Origin: an uncultured Alphaproteobacteria bacterium
GTDB taxonomy: Bacteria; Pseudomonadota; Alphaproteobacteria; RF32; CAG-239
Length of the DNA: 60,683 bases
Direction: 5' to 3'
Assembly: GCA_944391415.1 (NCBI GenBank)
Contig: CALXTM010000010.1
Coordinates: forward strand, 1-60,683
This document shows, one piece after another, positions 26,914 to 35,884 of this stretch (position 1 is the first letter of the stretch; the number at the start of each line of letters is the position of its first letter). The notes beneath the pieces are model-generated. The model saw only the letters and a list, made by a program, of their open reading frames with translations. It ran no database searches and was not told the origin of the DNA. Position numbers and translations under genes: made by a program.

Positions 26914-29900
26914 CTATTTGGTATTGTTTCTTGCTAAAAGATTGGCCAAGTCAGCCAGACTGTTAGACGTATTTGTAAGTTTTGGTCCTTTGGATTGTCC
27001 TTTTAATGGTTTATCAGATTGCTTTGGAGATTCTTTAATAACTTGGTTGTCTGTTTTATCTAAATCCATATTATCCAGAGCTACTTCTTCCGAATAGTAA
27101 CAAATATCAGGATCATAAATGCCGTTATTGTTTTCTATATCTTTGATAACCTTTTTCTCAATATAGGCAACATTTTTCATTACAAAATCATATTCATTTC
27201 CACGTCCCTCGGACGGAGAGTCGGTAATATCAATTTTGCCATACATGTTGGTGGGAATTCCGTCCTCTTCGCAATACTCATATAAAGTTGAATAAATACG
27301 ATTTCTTGAAGCTTTACTGTCTCCGGCTCTTCTATGAATTTCTCCGTTGATATTGGTTATTTCTTCAGCCACAACATCATAGTATATCTCACGAAGCTGT
27401 TTTTTATGTAGGTCGTATTGTTTATGTTGTTTTTGTAAATCAGCCGCTGCCGATTTTTCGATATCTTGTTTGAGGGAAACTTCTTCATTTGGAAAGTTCT
27501 CGTCTATAAAGTGTTGGAGCTCATCTTGATTGATAATCCTTCCGGTACTATCAAATTGTTGAGATATGTGGTCGGATATCTCGTCCAAAATATTTTGACG
27601 ATGCTTTTCTTGTTCGGCCCTTTCACGAGCTTTTTCTTCCTCGTGTTGACGAATTTGCTCCTCTTTTCGTCCTACTGCCGCAAGCATAATTTTTTCAATT
27701 TCCTCGGCATTGGGATGTGTGGGAACTACTTGTGGATTGTCTTTATTTGTTTTTAGAAAATCGGCAATCTTTATGGCTATGTCTTTGTCTGCAATATTTG
27801 AGATATCTCCCAAATGTGATAAAATATTGGAAGTTAAATGACTGATATCTCTTTCATGGCGAATTCTGGCTTCGGTTTCTTTACGCTCACGAGCTTCTTG
27901 TTCTTCGCGTGCTTTTTGCAGAGCGGTTTGGCGTTCTTGTTCTTGCTTTGCTAATTCTTTTTCTTGACGTTCTTTATTGAAATCTCTTGATTTGTAAATT
28001 TTATCAGTGGCAGCTATAATCTTACTTACTCTTTCATCACTGCGCATTTTTTGTCCCAAGCTGGTCCAAATATCTCGTAAAACAGTTCCTTTGCCTTCAT
28101 CAAGGTTGGACGCGATATACCCCATAAACGATTGCAATTCCTCGGCATTGTTACTTTTGAGTTCGCGATTAAAAAACATATTAAAAGGCATGGCGGTAAA
28201 TTTATCTCTGAAGAAACCGGCTTTTGTAAAAGGACTGGCGCCATTGTTAAGCGCTATGACCGTTTCTTGTTTTTTTCCATGCCAAAGCATTTCGTTTAAA
28301 AATGTGGTATGAGAGTCTGATGAGTGTTGATAGGGGAAATCTAAAAGAAATACTTTTTCAAAATTATAAATTTCAGGATTGGTTATATCATCAACCTTAA
28401 TATTTTTAGATTTGCTGGTGTATGATATAAGGGGTTCGGGTGATAATGATCTATAACCTCTGCGTCCAAGTTCAATTGCCAATGGCAAAGAATTAATATT
28501 TTGCGGTTTTATTTGGGCAATTTCATCAATTATTTGTGTGAAATTCTTTATCTGGTCTTTATTTGAACAAATAAATTTTCCCAAATTGTTAATGTCGCCA
28601 TTGTTTGCAAGATAGTCTTTCATGCTAAATTTATCCATTAGCTTGAGCAAAGCTTGGTTGCACAAATTAACATCGGTATTGTCATAATGATTAAGCATAA
28701 TGGTTATGCAGGCATTTTCTGATTTGGGGTCAAACTTAAATTTATCCATGTTATTGTGAAAAAATTCTACAAACCGAAAATTCTCGTTTGCCATATTTTT
28801 AATCCATAAATTAGGATCATAGGGAATAAATTGATTGAGATAATAAGACGCTATCTTCTTTTGCTCATCTGTTTTCGGGTATAAAGACAAACGTGTAATT
28901 GCGAGAGCCTTTTCTTCGTCTGAATTAAATTTTAATACCGGATTTTTTTCTATGTCTTTTGCGGTAAAAATCCCTTTTGTAATTAATGATGCCAAATCAT
29001 AAGCATTAAACGGAGAGACACCTTTGCTATAAAAAATATTTTGCAGATTTTCATCTTGCATTATTTTATCTTTGTAATCTTTTAGGGCCTCGATTTGTTG
29101 GTCGGTAAGCATATCTTTTTGATAAAAATACAGCAAAGCATCAAAATTTGCATTAAGGAGTTCATTCGAATAGTCAAGTAATTTGGTGCCGGTTTGATGA
29201 TAAATTTGGGTGTAAACTTCCGGATTGAGATGTTGGAATTTTAAGAGCTCTCTACATAATCCTGCCAATTTTTCGGTGTCTGTAATGTTCTTAATGTAAT
29301 CTATCGTTCCGGGATATTGCATAATACTGCGTATGGTGTCATCCGAGTAATAATTGGAGTGTGAATGGGATTCTGATAAGATAATGTCAATCATATTAAT
29401 TTCACGACTCTTACCGTTGCTGAGAACACCTAGCTCTTTGCCGGTTACTTCTTTATAATCAGCATACAAAATTTTGACCTCATCATCGTGTAACGAGGTA
29501 TCATTGCGTAGATAGTAATCTATCTCGTTTAGTTGTGTTTGTTTGGGTAATGTGTCTTTCCATTTTTGATAGTTATCAAATGATCTTGTATAAGGAACTA
29601 TGTCTTCTATTATTATGGAGTTCAATTGTTTAAGGCGATCTAGGCTGATTCTTCTATTATCGGAATGTTCGTCAGATGTCAGTCGTCTTAATGTATTAGG
29701 AAAAAATTCATTTAAACAATTTAAGGTGTCTAATGCTTTTTCATCAGATAGGTCTGCCTCATAAAAGTAATGGTTAATAACCTGCATGGCTATACTGCGC
29801 GATTTTAAAATATTAGTATTAGTATATATGGCTATATCGTTAGTATAGGAACTTTTTATTTCATATGGTAAAGAAGGGCTTGGACTAATATAGTTATCCA

Positions 29901-30174
29901 GCCATATCTTTTGATTGGGTTCCAAAATATTTGTATCGGCACCAAAATCTAAAAAATACGATGGATCTTCTAGTGAAGAATCAGCAAAAGAAAATAACTT
30001 ATTAAAAAAGTCTTTTTTGTTGTCCTGCTCATCAAGATGAAATTTGCTAAAATCAATGATAACTTCGTTGTTAAGCATAAGATTTTTTATTGTTATATCG
30101 AGCTTATCTCTGGTATCTAGGTTGGATTTCCTACCTGCTGAGCTATTCCAATATAATTTTGACATTGCATCCAT
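26914..30174 (-). CDS. Large uncharacterised protein (1086 residues) with coiled coil
   Basis: Not recognised. No signal peptide or TM helix is apparent. The first ~780 residues are rich in Asp/Asn/Ser and look helical; one part (HGKKQETVIALNNGASP) is ankyrin-like. A charged coiled coil follows (KERQEKELAKQEQERQTALQ..., ~790-840), then a second (EEQIRQHEEEKARERAEQEK, ~895-915), and a Gly/Ser/Lys-rich tail. ATG 30174 is chosen because GGAGA precedes it by 7 nt; in-frame ATGs at 30189 and 30165 also exist. The gene is more AT-rich than its neighbours, stands alone, and lies beside duplicated tRNA-Ser ends, suggesting acquisition. The layout recalls secreted effectors, but that is a guess. Confidence 0.7.
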   Translation of the reverse strand: MDAMSKLYWNSSAGRKSNLDTRDKLDITIKNLMLNNEVIIDFSKFHLDEQDNKKDFFNKLFSFADSSLEDPSYFLDFGADTNILEPNQKIWLDNYISPSPSLPYEIKSSYTNDIAIYTNTNILKSRSIAMQVINHYFYEADLSDEKALDTLNCLNEFFPNTLRRLTSDEHSDNRRISLDRLKQLNSIIIEDIVPYTRSFDNYQKWKDTLPKQTQLNEIDYYLRNDTSLHDDEVKILYADYKEVTGKELGVLSNGKSREINMIDIILSESHSHSNYYSDDTIRSIMQYPGTIDYIKNITDTEKLAGLCRELLKFQHLNPEVYTQIYHQTGTKLLDYSNELLNANFDALLYFYQKDMLTDQQIEALKDYKDKIMQDENLQNIFYSKGVSPFNAYDLASLITKGIFTAKDIEKNPVLKFNSDEEKALAITRLSLYPKTDEQKKIASYYLNQFIPYDPNLWIKNMANENFRFVEFFHNNMDKFKFDPKSENACITIMLNHYDNTDVNLCNQALLKLMDKFSMKDYLANNGDINNLGKFICSNKDQIKNFTQIIDEIAQIKPQNINSLPLAIELGRRGYRSLSPEPLISYTSKSKNIKVDDITNPEIYNFEKVFLLDFPYQHSSDSHTTFLNEMLWHGKKQETVIALNNGASPFTKAGFFRDKFTAMPFNMFFNRELKSNNAEELQSFMGYIASNLDEGKGTVLRDIWTSLGQKMRSDERVSKIIAATDKIYKSRDFNKERQEKELAKQEQERQTALQKAREEQEARERKETEARIRHERDISHLTSNILSHLGDISNIADKDIAIKIADFLKTNKDNPQVVPTHPNAEEIEKIMLAAVGRKEEQIRQHEEEKARERAEQEKHRQNILDEISDHISQQFDSTGRIINQDELQHFIDENFPNEEVSLKQDIEKSAAADLQKQHKQYDLHKKQLREIYYDVVAEEITNINGEIHRRAGDSKASRNRIYSTLYEYCEEDGIPTNMYGKIDITDSPSEGRGNEYDFVMKNVAYIEKKVIKDIENNNGIYDPDICYYSEEVALDNMDLDKTDNQVIKESPKQSDKPLKGQSKGPKLTNTSNSLADLANLLARNNTK

Positions 30175-30414
30175 GTTGGTTCTCCACATTTGAAATATTA
30201 GGCGGTCAATTCTCGTAATAATAAAATTTCGAATTTACTACCATGATACTATAAATTAACGATTAATTCAAGTTGTGTATTTATGATGATGTAGTTTAAT
30301 GACGAAAACTTTGACATCATAAACGACAAAGGAACAATTACAGATAGCTCATAAACTATAGTTAATTATAGTTATCGTATCGGGGTTTCAAACCCTCTCA
30401 CCACAACAATACTA

Positions 30415-30441
30415 AAAAAGACACCGCAAGGGTGTCTTTTT
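30415..30441 (-). terminator. Terminator-like hairpin beside the duplicated tRNA end
   Basis: 11-bp stem AAAAAGACACC/GGTGTCTTTTT. On the minus strand it follows the 21-bp copy of the tRNA 3' end, in the same order as terminator and tRNA at 30668-30795. Confidence 0.7.
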
Positions 30442-30448
30442 GAAGGAT

Positions 30449-30469
30449 TGGCGGATGAGGAGGGATTTG
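30449..30469 (-). repeat. 21-bp copy of the tRNA-Ser 3' end (possible att remnant)
   Basis: Identical to 30704-30724, which is the tRNA 3' end including CCA. Same orientation, 255 bp apart. Tyrosine integrases leave such direct repeats at tRNA 3' ends. Confidence 0.7.
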
Positions 30470-30667
30470 TTCTTGCTCGTAGGGCTCAAAATATTTTCGC
30501 CAACTCGCTTCGGTCACTTGTTTTTTAATTTTTGTATCGGCGATTTAAATCGCCTCACAAAAATAACAAAACTACGCCTCTTGTGGTAAAATCAACCGGA
30601 GCAACGGTTGATTTTATCCTCGAGCCCCCTTCCTCGGGGCTTCAAATCGTCTTTCCTCATCATTTAC

Positions 30668-30697
30668 AACAAAACCCTCCGCAGGGGAGGGTTTTGT
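30668..30697 (-). terminator. Terminator of tRNA-Ser
   Basis: ACAAAACCCTCC-loop-GGGAGGGTTTTGT hairpin directly downstream of the tRNA on the minus strand. Confidence 0.75.
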
Positions 30698-30703
30698 CAT
30701 AAA

Positions 30704-30795
30704 TGGCGGATGAGGAGGGATTTGAACCCCCGATACGAGTCACCCCGTATACACGATTTCGAGTCGCGCGCATTCAGCCTCTCTGCCACTCATCC
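30704..30795 (-). tRNA. tRNA-Ser (anticodon CGA)
   Basis: 92 nt including an encoded CCA. The acceptor stem GGATGAG/CTCATCC, D-arm, the anticodon loop ACTCGAAAT with CGA, a long variable arm and the T-arm GGGGTTCAAATCCC are all visible on the minus strand. It is a class II tRNA, as expected for serine. Its 3' end is the conserved segment duplicated at 30449. Confidence 0.95.
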
Positions 30796-30857
30796 ATTAA
30801 AATTATGAGCTATCTATTAAACACTTTCTTTGTTTTTTGCAAGCATTTTTTTTGAGC

Positions 30858-31595
30858 TTAATGAAAGCTGTTTATTAGCGAGCCGGCCAACATGTACCAA
30901 CCATCTATCAAAACAAAGAAAATTATTTTGAAAGGTAGAGATAAAACACTGGGGGGAAGCATCATCATACCCATTGACATCAGAATCGAGGCAATAACCA
31001 TGTCGATAATCAAAAACGGAACGTATATCAAAAAGCCAATCTCAAAGGCGCGGCGCAGCTCACTTATCATAAATGCCGGAATCGTAGTTTTAAGCGAGGC
31101 CTCTTCAATGCTTTCGGGCTTTTCTTGGGCAAGGTCGGTGAACAATTGTAAATCTTTTTCACGAGTGTTTTTTACCATAAACTCTTTTAAGGGAAGAGCC
31201 GCTTTTTCAAGTCCTTCGCTGAGCTCAATCTTTTCATCAATAACCGGTTTTATACCTTGCTCCCAGGATTTTTCAAAAGTGGGGGTCATGATGAATATGG
31301 TCATAAAAAGCGCAAGAGAAATCAAAACCATATTGGGAGGTGTTGCATTGGTGGCAAGCGCCGAACGGGTAATGGAAAAAACCACGATCAGACGAGTGAA
31401 TGATGTCATCATAATGACAATCGACGGGGCTAAGGATAAAACCGTTATAAGCGCCAATACACTAAATATGCGCGCAGTTGCCGTGCCGGTTGAGGCATCT
31501 CCCAAATTAAGGCTGATGTTTTGGGCAAATGCTAAATCACAGCAACAAAAAAACGTATATAAAAAAATTGATATAAAAAGCAGTCTTTTAGTCAT
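30858..31595 (-). CDS. fliP: Flagellar type III export protein FliP
   Basis: Core export-gate membrane protein. 245 residues with a signal sequence (MTKRLLFISIFLYTFFCCCDLAFA) and typical FliP motifs: SFTRLIVVFSITRSALATNATPPN, FLIYVPFLIIDMVIASILMSMGMMMLPPSVLSLPFKI and a C-terminal LIDGWYMLAGSLI. The start overlaps the 3' end of fliO by 8 bp. Confidence 0.95.
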   Translation of the reverse strand: MTKRLLFISIFLYTFFCCCDLAFAQNISLNLGDASTGTATARIFSVLALITVLSLAPSIVIMMTSFTRLIVVFSITRSALATNATPPNMVLISLALFMTIFIMTPTFEKSWEQGIKPVIDEKIELSEGLEKAALPLKEFMVKNTREKDLQLFTDLAQEKPESIEEASLKTTIPAFMISELRRAFEIGFLIYVPFLIIDMVIASILMSMGMMMLPPSVLSLPFKIIFFVLIDGWYMLAGSLINSFH

Positions 31596-31878
31596 GAGCT
31601 GAGGGCCCTTTGCGGTTTTGTCGTAAAAGTTGGTTGGAAGATGAGCCAAGGAGAAGCAAAAACTCTTCTTGGTCGTATTCTATAAGAGCTAAGGAATTTT
31701 TGGAATCAAGATGATGACGCTCTAAAATTTTGATGCGATTATCATTGCCAAAACATTTACCAATACGACAGTTTAGCCCTTTGGTTTGGCAAAATTTGAT
31801 AAGCCATAAGGTGATAAACATCAACCCTAAAACAAAAATAAAAGCCAATAATGCTTGGAAAATTTGCCCCATATCCAT
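31588..31878 (-). CDS. fliO: Flagellar biosynthesis protein FliO
   Basis: Assists assembly of the FliP export-gate pentamer. 96 residues: a single TM helix (FQALLAFIFVLGLMFITLWLI) followed by a small cytoplasmic SH3-like domain (RIKILERHHLDSKNSLALIEYDQEEFLLLLG), the FliO layout. ATG 31878 (MDMGQIF) has AGGGA upstream; a start at 31941 would extend it by 21 residues without an SD. Overlaps fliP. Confidence 0.82.
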   Translation of the reverse strand: MDMGQIFQALLAFIFVLGLMFITLWLIKFCQTKGLNCRIGKCFGNDNRIKILERHHLDSKNSLALIEYDQEEFLLLLGSSSNQLLRQNRKGPSAHD

Positions 31879-31979
31879 ATAATCATTCCCTATGACAACT
31901 TGTTCGTGCAAATTATAATTCCGCAAAAGTGCATTAGTCAATAAAAGCCTTGCCCTTGTTGATATTGTTTGCTACATAA

Positions 31980-32501
31980 ATGAATATGAAAAACAAAAAA
32001 GAAATAATCAGTGATGACAGGCGTACCGGCGATTTGTCCGATATGTCGGGTTTGTTGTTGCCGTTGGCCAAAAAAATGTTGGGCAAAAAAGCTTTTGTCG
32101 AGGCTGATATAATTTGTGCCTGGAAAGATATTATCGGCGATGATATGGCAAAATTCTCACGGCCGCTAAAAATCGTGTTTGGACGAGAAGAAAGAAATAA
32201 CGGTACTTTGTGGATTGAGGCGGTAAGCGGAGCGTTCGCTTTGGAATTGCAGACCAAGAGCAAAATATTGATTGAAAAGGTTAATACTTTTTTTGGTTAT
32301 GCCGCGGTGGAAAAAATAAAAATCGTGCAGAATCCGTCAATAATGGAAAGTACAACGGATACTCATAACTCGGAAAAAAAACTTGTAACAAAAGAAGAAG
32401 AAACTTATATTAAAAACCTGAGTGAAGAAATCAAAACAAAAGAATTAAGTGAAGCCATAGAAAGGCTTGGATGTGCAATAATTGCTAACAATAAAAAGTG
32501 A
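31980..32501 (+). CDS. DUF721 (DciA-like) protein
   Basis: 173 residues. The DUF721 region (LLLPLAKKMLGKKAFVEADIICAWKDIIGDDMAKFSRPLKI) resembles DciA, which helps load replicative helicase in bacteria lacking DnaC. The basic KH-like core is followed by an acidic/lysine tail. The order DUF721 then a DsbA-family protein is conserved in alphaproteobacteria. No clear SD. Confidence 0.82.
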   Translation: MNMKNKKEIISDDRRTGDLSDMSGLLLPLAKKMLGKKAFVEADIICAWKDIIGDDMAKFSRPLKIVFGREERNNGTLWIEAVSGAFALELQTKSKILIEKVNTFFGYAAVEKIKIVQNPSIMESTTDTHNSEKKLVTKEEETYIKNLSEEIKTKELSEAIERLGCAIIANNKK

Positions 32502-32507
32502 TGAAAC

Positions 32508-33230
32508 ATGAAATTTGAACAGATTATTAAAAAAATTAGTGCAATAGTGGCCGGAATTATAGTTTTCTTGCTGGCCGGCGGTTTTTATTTGCAATTAAAA
32601 GGATTTGAACCTGATCAGGAGAAAGGTTTTGTTTTGGCCAAGGCGGCAAATGCTGCCGAGACTGATAAATCGGCCAAAACAATTCCTATGAATTATGCTT
32701 TTCCGGATGATCATGTGCTGGGAAAAGCATCTGCTCCGGTAACATTGTATGAGTATTCGTCTTTTGGCTGTTTTCACTGTGCGGATTTTCATCTGTTGGT
32801 TTTGCCAGAGTTACAAAAAGAGTTTGTTGACAAAGGGTTGTTAAAGGTTGTGTTTGTACCGTTGCCGCTGGATAAAGGCTCGATGGATGCGGCATTGTTG
32901 GCAGAATGTGTCGGCAAAGATAAATATTTTGACTTTGTTGATTTGCTGTTTAAAAAACAACGCGACTGGGGAATGGCTTTTAATCCGCAAAAGGTGTTGT
33001 TGCAATATGCTGCTTTGAGTGGTGTCGGTGATGAAAAAGCTAAAGCTTGTCTTAAAGATGATGCTGTGGCTGAACGCATTCTAAAAGATCGTCAAGCAGG
33101 TTTATCTGATTTGAAAATCAGCGGAACACCGTCTTTTGTCGTATCTTCAAAATCGGGAAACCAATTGGTCGAGGGATTTAAGAATTTTGACGAGTTTAGC
33201 AAAATTATCAAATCTCATTTAGGACAGTAA
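32508..33230 (+). CDS. DsbA-family thiol:disulfide protein, membrane-anchored
   Basis: 240 residues. N-terminal anchor helix (~10-30) then a periplasmic thioredoxin/DsbA fold. The active site is C88-F-H-C91, and the cis-proline loop is GTPSFVV. Adjacent to the DUF721 gene, with 6 bp between. It likely oxidises or reduces disulfides of exported proteins. Confidence 0.9.
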   Translation: MKFEQIIKKISAIVAGIIVFLLAGGFYLQLKGFEPDQEKGFVLAKAANAAETDKSAKTIPMNYAFPDDHVLGKASAPVTLYEYSSFGCFHCADFHLLVLPELQKEFVDKGLLKVVFVPLPLDKGSMDAALLAECVGKDKYFDFVDLLFKKQRDWGMAFNPQKVLLQYAALSGVGDEKAKACLKDDAVAERILKDRQAGLSDLKISGTPSFVVSSKSGNQLVEGFKNFDEFSKIIKSHLGQ

Positions 33231-33247
33231 TATTACCATAAAAAATA

Positions 33248-33276
33248 TTGGGTAAAAAACTGTCATATTTTAATAA
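33248..33276 (+). promoter_or_regulatory. Candidate promoter of the atpIBEF'F operon
   Basis: TTGGGT (33248-33253), 17-bp spacer, TAATAA (33271-33276), in the gap before atpI. Confidence 0.35.
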
Positions 33277-33309
33277 CTGCTTAATAATTAATGGTGTAGT
33301 GTTTTATAC

Positions 33310-33609
33310 ATGAAAAAAACGCTTGAAGATATTGAAGAACTAGCCAAAAAAATATCGGAGTTGCGGCAGAAACAAGGCCTTGGCGGAAAAAATGCCAACA
33401 AGGGAGATGTCGCCAGGGCTTCAAGAATCGGTCTGAGAATCGGGGCTGAGCTTTTATCGGCGGTGATTGTCGGTGCGGCAATAGGCTATTTGGCGGATGA
33501 ACTGCTGGGGACAAAGCCTTGGTTTATGGCGGCGTTTTTGTTTTTTGGCGGAGCAGCTGGCGTTTTGAATGTTTATCGCTTGGCTAAACAGGAAGATAAA
33601 AACAGGTAA
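33310..33609 (+). CDS. atpI: ATP synthase assembly protein AtpI-like
   Basis: 99 residues. Cytoplasmic N-terminus, then two TM helices (GAELLSAVIVGAAIGYLADELLG and WFMAAFLFFGGAAGVLNVYRL), matching the alphaproteobacterial AtpI/AtpZ family that helps assemble the c-ring and may conduct Mg2+. First gene of the F0 operon. Confidence 0.86.
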   Translation: MKKTLEDIEELAKKISELRQKQGLGGKNANKGDVARASRIGLRIGAELLSAVIVGAAIGYLADELLGTKPWFMAAFLFFGGAAGVLNVYRLAKQEDKNR

Positions 33610-33620
33610 GGAGAGCAAAA

Positions 33621-34343
33621 GTGTCTAACCCGTTGGAACAATTCGAAATTAAACCTATTATACCGATTAATGTCGGCGGTGTTGACATATCTTTTACCAA
33701 TTCATCTTTATTTATGGTGTTGGCTGTGGTGGTATCAACATTGGTATTGGGGTTGTGTCTGCGTAAAAGGACCTTAATACCGAATTTGGCTCAGTCAATC
33801 CCCGAGAGCTTGTATGAGTTTGTGGCAAACCTGCTTAAAGAAAATGTCGGAATCGAAGGATTAAAATATTTTCCGTTTATTTTTACGGTGTTTTTGTTTG
33901 TGGCATTTGGTAATTTGTTGGGGCTGTTTCCTTATTCTTTTACCTTTACATCACATCTTACGGCGGTTGGCAGTTTGTCGGTAATTGCATTGCTGTTTAA
34001 CATCGGGATTGGAATCAAAAAGAAAAAAATCGGATGGTTAAGAACATTTTTGCCAAAGGGAATTCCATTGGCCTTAGCACCGTTGATTGTACCGATTGAA
34101 ATGATTTCGTTCTTGTCAAAACCTTTTAGTCTGACGGTACGTTTGGTGGCTAATATGACTGTGGGGCATATTATGCTTAAGATTATTGCCGGATTTATTG
34201 TCGGACTTGGCGTGTTGGGAGCGGTTCCGTTATTGTTTGACGGAGCAATAATATGCTTTGAAATATTTATATCGCTTTTGCAGGCCTTTATTTACACTGT
34301 TCTTAGCTGCATCTATTTAGGCGATGCGTTGCATGAACACTGA
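33621..34343 (+). CDS. atpB: F0F1 ATP synthase subunit a
   Basis: 240 residues, five to six TM helices. The essential arginine of the proton path lies in FSLTVRLVANMTVGH. Starts at GTG 33621 after GGAGAG. Second gene of the F0 operon, 11 bp after atpI. Confidence 0.95.
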   Translation: MSNPLEQFEIKPIIPINVGGVDISFTNSSLFMVLAVVVSTLVLGLCLRKRTLIPNLAQSIPESLYEFVANLLKENVGIEGLKYFPFIFTVFLFVAFGNLLGLFPYSFTFTSHLTAVGSLSVIALLFNIGIGIKKKKIGWLRTFLPKGIPLALAPLIVPIEMISFLSKPFSLTVRLVANMTVGHIMLKIIAGFIVGLGVLGAVPLLFDGAIICFEIFISLLQAFIYTVLSCIYLGDALHEH

Positions 34344-34390
34344 TTTATAATTATGTATTAAAATTAATTTTTTTGGGAAAGGATTAAAAA

Positions 34391-34612
34391 ATGGAACCGT
34401 TAGCTTATGTTGGTGCAGGTATGTGTGCTTTGTCAATGACCATGGCTGCATGGGGTGTGTCGCAAGTATGGACAACAATTATTTCTACCGTCGGACGCAA
34501 TCCGCAGGTTAAGAAAGATGTTGATATCTATGGTTGGGCAGGTTTTGCGGCTGTTGAAGCTATTGCCTTGTATGCCTTGGTTATTGCATTGGTTATGTTG
34601 ACCGGAAACTAA
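34391..34612 (+). CDS. atpE: F0F1 ATP synthase subunit c
   Basis: 73 residues, a two-helix hairpin. The polar loop is GRNPQVKKD; the ion-binding carboxylate is Glu in AAVEAIALYALVIAL. The residue after Glu is Ala rather than Ser/Thr, which argues for proton, not sodium, use. A strong hairpin follows at 34643. Confidence 0.95.
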   Translation: MEPLAYVGAGMCALSMTMAAWGVSQVWTTIISTVGRNPQVKKDVDIYGWAGFAAVEAIALYALVIALVMLTGN

Positions 34613-34642
34613 GATTAAGTTTTGCTTTTAATGTCCTTTCGA

Positions 34643-34677
34643 TGCGGAAGTCCTTGAAAATGTTGAGGACTTCCGCA
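34643..34677 (+). other. Stable hairpin between atpE and atpF'
   Basis: Perfect 12-bp stem TGCGGAAGTCCT/AGGACTTCCGCA with an 11-nt loop and no T-run. Possible partial terminator or mRNA stability element that raises subunit c output relative to downstream subunits. Confidence 0.65.
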
Positions 34678-34721
34678 GAAAGGGAAAAGATAAAACATAA
34701 AAAAAGAAAGCGAGAAAATAG

Positions 34722-35207
34722 ATGCCTCAATTGGATTTCAGCGTTTTTCCGTCACAGTTGTTTTGGTTGGCTGTAAGTTTCTTTACCATGCTGTTTGTTA
34801 TGAGTAAGTTTATTATTCCCAAAACAGCAGAAATGATTGATTTGCGCAAGGCAAAAATAGATGATGATTTGGAAAAAGCTGATGAAATTAAGCAACATGT
34901 TGAAGAGACTTTGGAAAAATACAACAAGGCTTTGCAAGAAGCTAATGCAAAGGCAAGCTTGTCGTTGCAAAAGACCAAAGAGGAGCTTAATGAGACCATA
35001 AACAGGAGACAGGCCGAGTTGACATCAAAGCTTAAAAGCGAAATTGCCGCGGGGGAAAAGAAAATTGCCACGGCGAAAAATAAAGCAATGGTAAAAGTGG
35101 AAGAGGCATCCACCGAATTGGCTGTCGATTTGTTAAACAAATTGGGTTTTGGCAGAATAAAAGTAGAAGATGCAGCTAATGCATTGGAAGCTTTGAAAAA
35201 GGAATAA
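34722..35207 (+). CDS. F0F1 ATP synthase subunit b'
   Basis: 161 residues. One N-terminal membrane helix (LFWLAVSFFTMLFVMSKFIIP) then a long charged helix that forms the peripheral stalk with subunit b. Two b-type genes in tandem (b' then b) are the alphaproteobacterial arrangement. Confidence 0.9.
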   Translation: MPQLDFSVFPSQLFWLAVSFFTMLFVMSKFIIPKTAEMIDLRKAKIDDDLEKADEIKQHVEETLEKYNKALQEANAKASLSLQKTKEELNETINRRQAELTSKLKSEIAAGEKKIATAKNKAMVKVEEASTELAVDLLNKLGFGRIKVEDAANALEALKKE

Positions 35208-35214
35208 ATTAATC

Positions 35215-35811
35215 ATGACGGAAAATTTGCCCAGTACGGATATTATCAACGCAACACAAGATGCCGTGATTAATGCGGCTTCAAGCGTGGTCGAAGCAAT
35301 AGAAAATACAGCTCATGGATTTGGACCAGAGCCTTTTTATTTGGAGGCCGAATTTTGGGTCGGTGCGGCTTTTGTCATGGTGGTGTTGGGTTTGGCAAGG
35401 CCAATAGGGAAAGCTTTAATCGCGGCATTAAAGCACCGTCAGGAAATTATTGCCAAAAGTCTGAAAGATGCGGTGTGCTTGAAAGAAGATGCCCAGCGTC
35501 TTTTGGCTGAATATGAGCGCAAATTCAGAAGCGCTGAAAAAGAAGCCAATGATATTTTGCTAAAATCAGAACGCGAAATCGAAAATCTAAAAAAAGAATC
35601 TTTGGCAAAACTGGATGTCGAGATGAAAATAAAAGAAAATGAGACCAAAGCCCGTTTGAAGGCAGCGGAGAATAATGCTGCGCGTGAAATAGCAGAAAAT
35701 ACGGCGGATCTTACCGTGAAAATCGTAAAAAAGATTTTACATGACAGTATGACGGAAAAAGTAAAGAGTCAGATGATTGACGCCTCAATCAATAATCTAA
35801 AGAAGATGTGA
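35215..35811 (+). CDS. atpF: F0F1 ATP synthase subunit b
   Basis: 198 residues. One TM helix at about 40-60 (FWVGAAFVMVVLGLARPIGKALI) after an unusually long N-terminal segment, then a long coiled-coil stalk. It ends the F0 block; the F1 genes are not in this window, as usual in alphaproteobacteria. Confidence 0.9.
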   Translation: MTENLPSTDIINATQDAVINAASSVVEAIENTAHGFGPEPFYLEAEFWVGAAFVMVVLGLARPIGKALIAALKHRQEIIAKSLKDAVCLKEDAQRLLAEYERKFRSAEKEANDILLKSEREIENLKKESLAKLDVEMKIKENETKARLKAAENNAAREIAENTADLTVKIVKKILHDSMTEKVKSQMIDASINNLKKM

Positions 35812-35837
35812 TATAAGTTTGAAGATGTTATAAATTT

Positions 35838-35874
35838 CCCCCGAGGCCGTGATTGGTCTGCGGGGGATTAGTTT
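35838..35874 (+). terminator. Terminator of the F0 operon
   Basis: GC stem CCCCCG-AGGCC / GGTCT-CGGGGG followed by ATTAGTTT; it is also positioned to serve the opposite-strand gene ending at 35885. Confidence 0.65.
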
Positions 35875-35884
35875 GGCGGAATGT

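Larger units (their letters stand above)
30190..30703. other. Intergenic region with duplicated tRNA-associated sequence
   Basis: No convincing gene. It holds short palindromes (GGGTTTCAAACCC near 30386, GGCGATTTAAATCGCC near 30540), a terminator at 30415, a copy of the tRNA-Ser 3' end at 30449, and a GTATCGG...CTCAC motif present twice (~30378 and ~30535). The GATTTT-rich inverted pair AAAATCAACCG/CGGTTGATTTT lies near 30588-30615. It reads as a degraded integration site or repeat cluster. Confidence 0.5.

Noticed and set aside
30449..30724. A complete integrated element bounded by the tRNA direct repeat
   Set aside because: The repeats are only 255 bp apart with no integrase or gene between; at most an attachment-site remnant.
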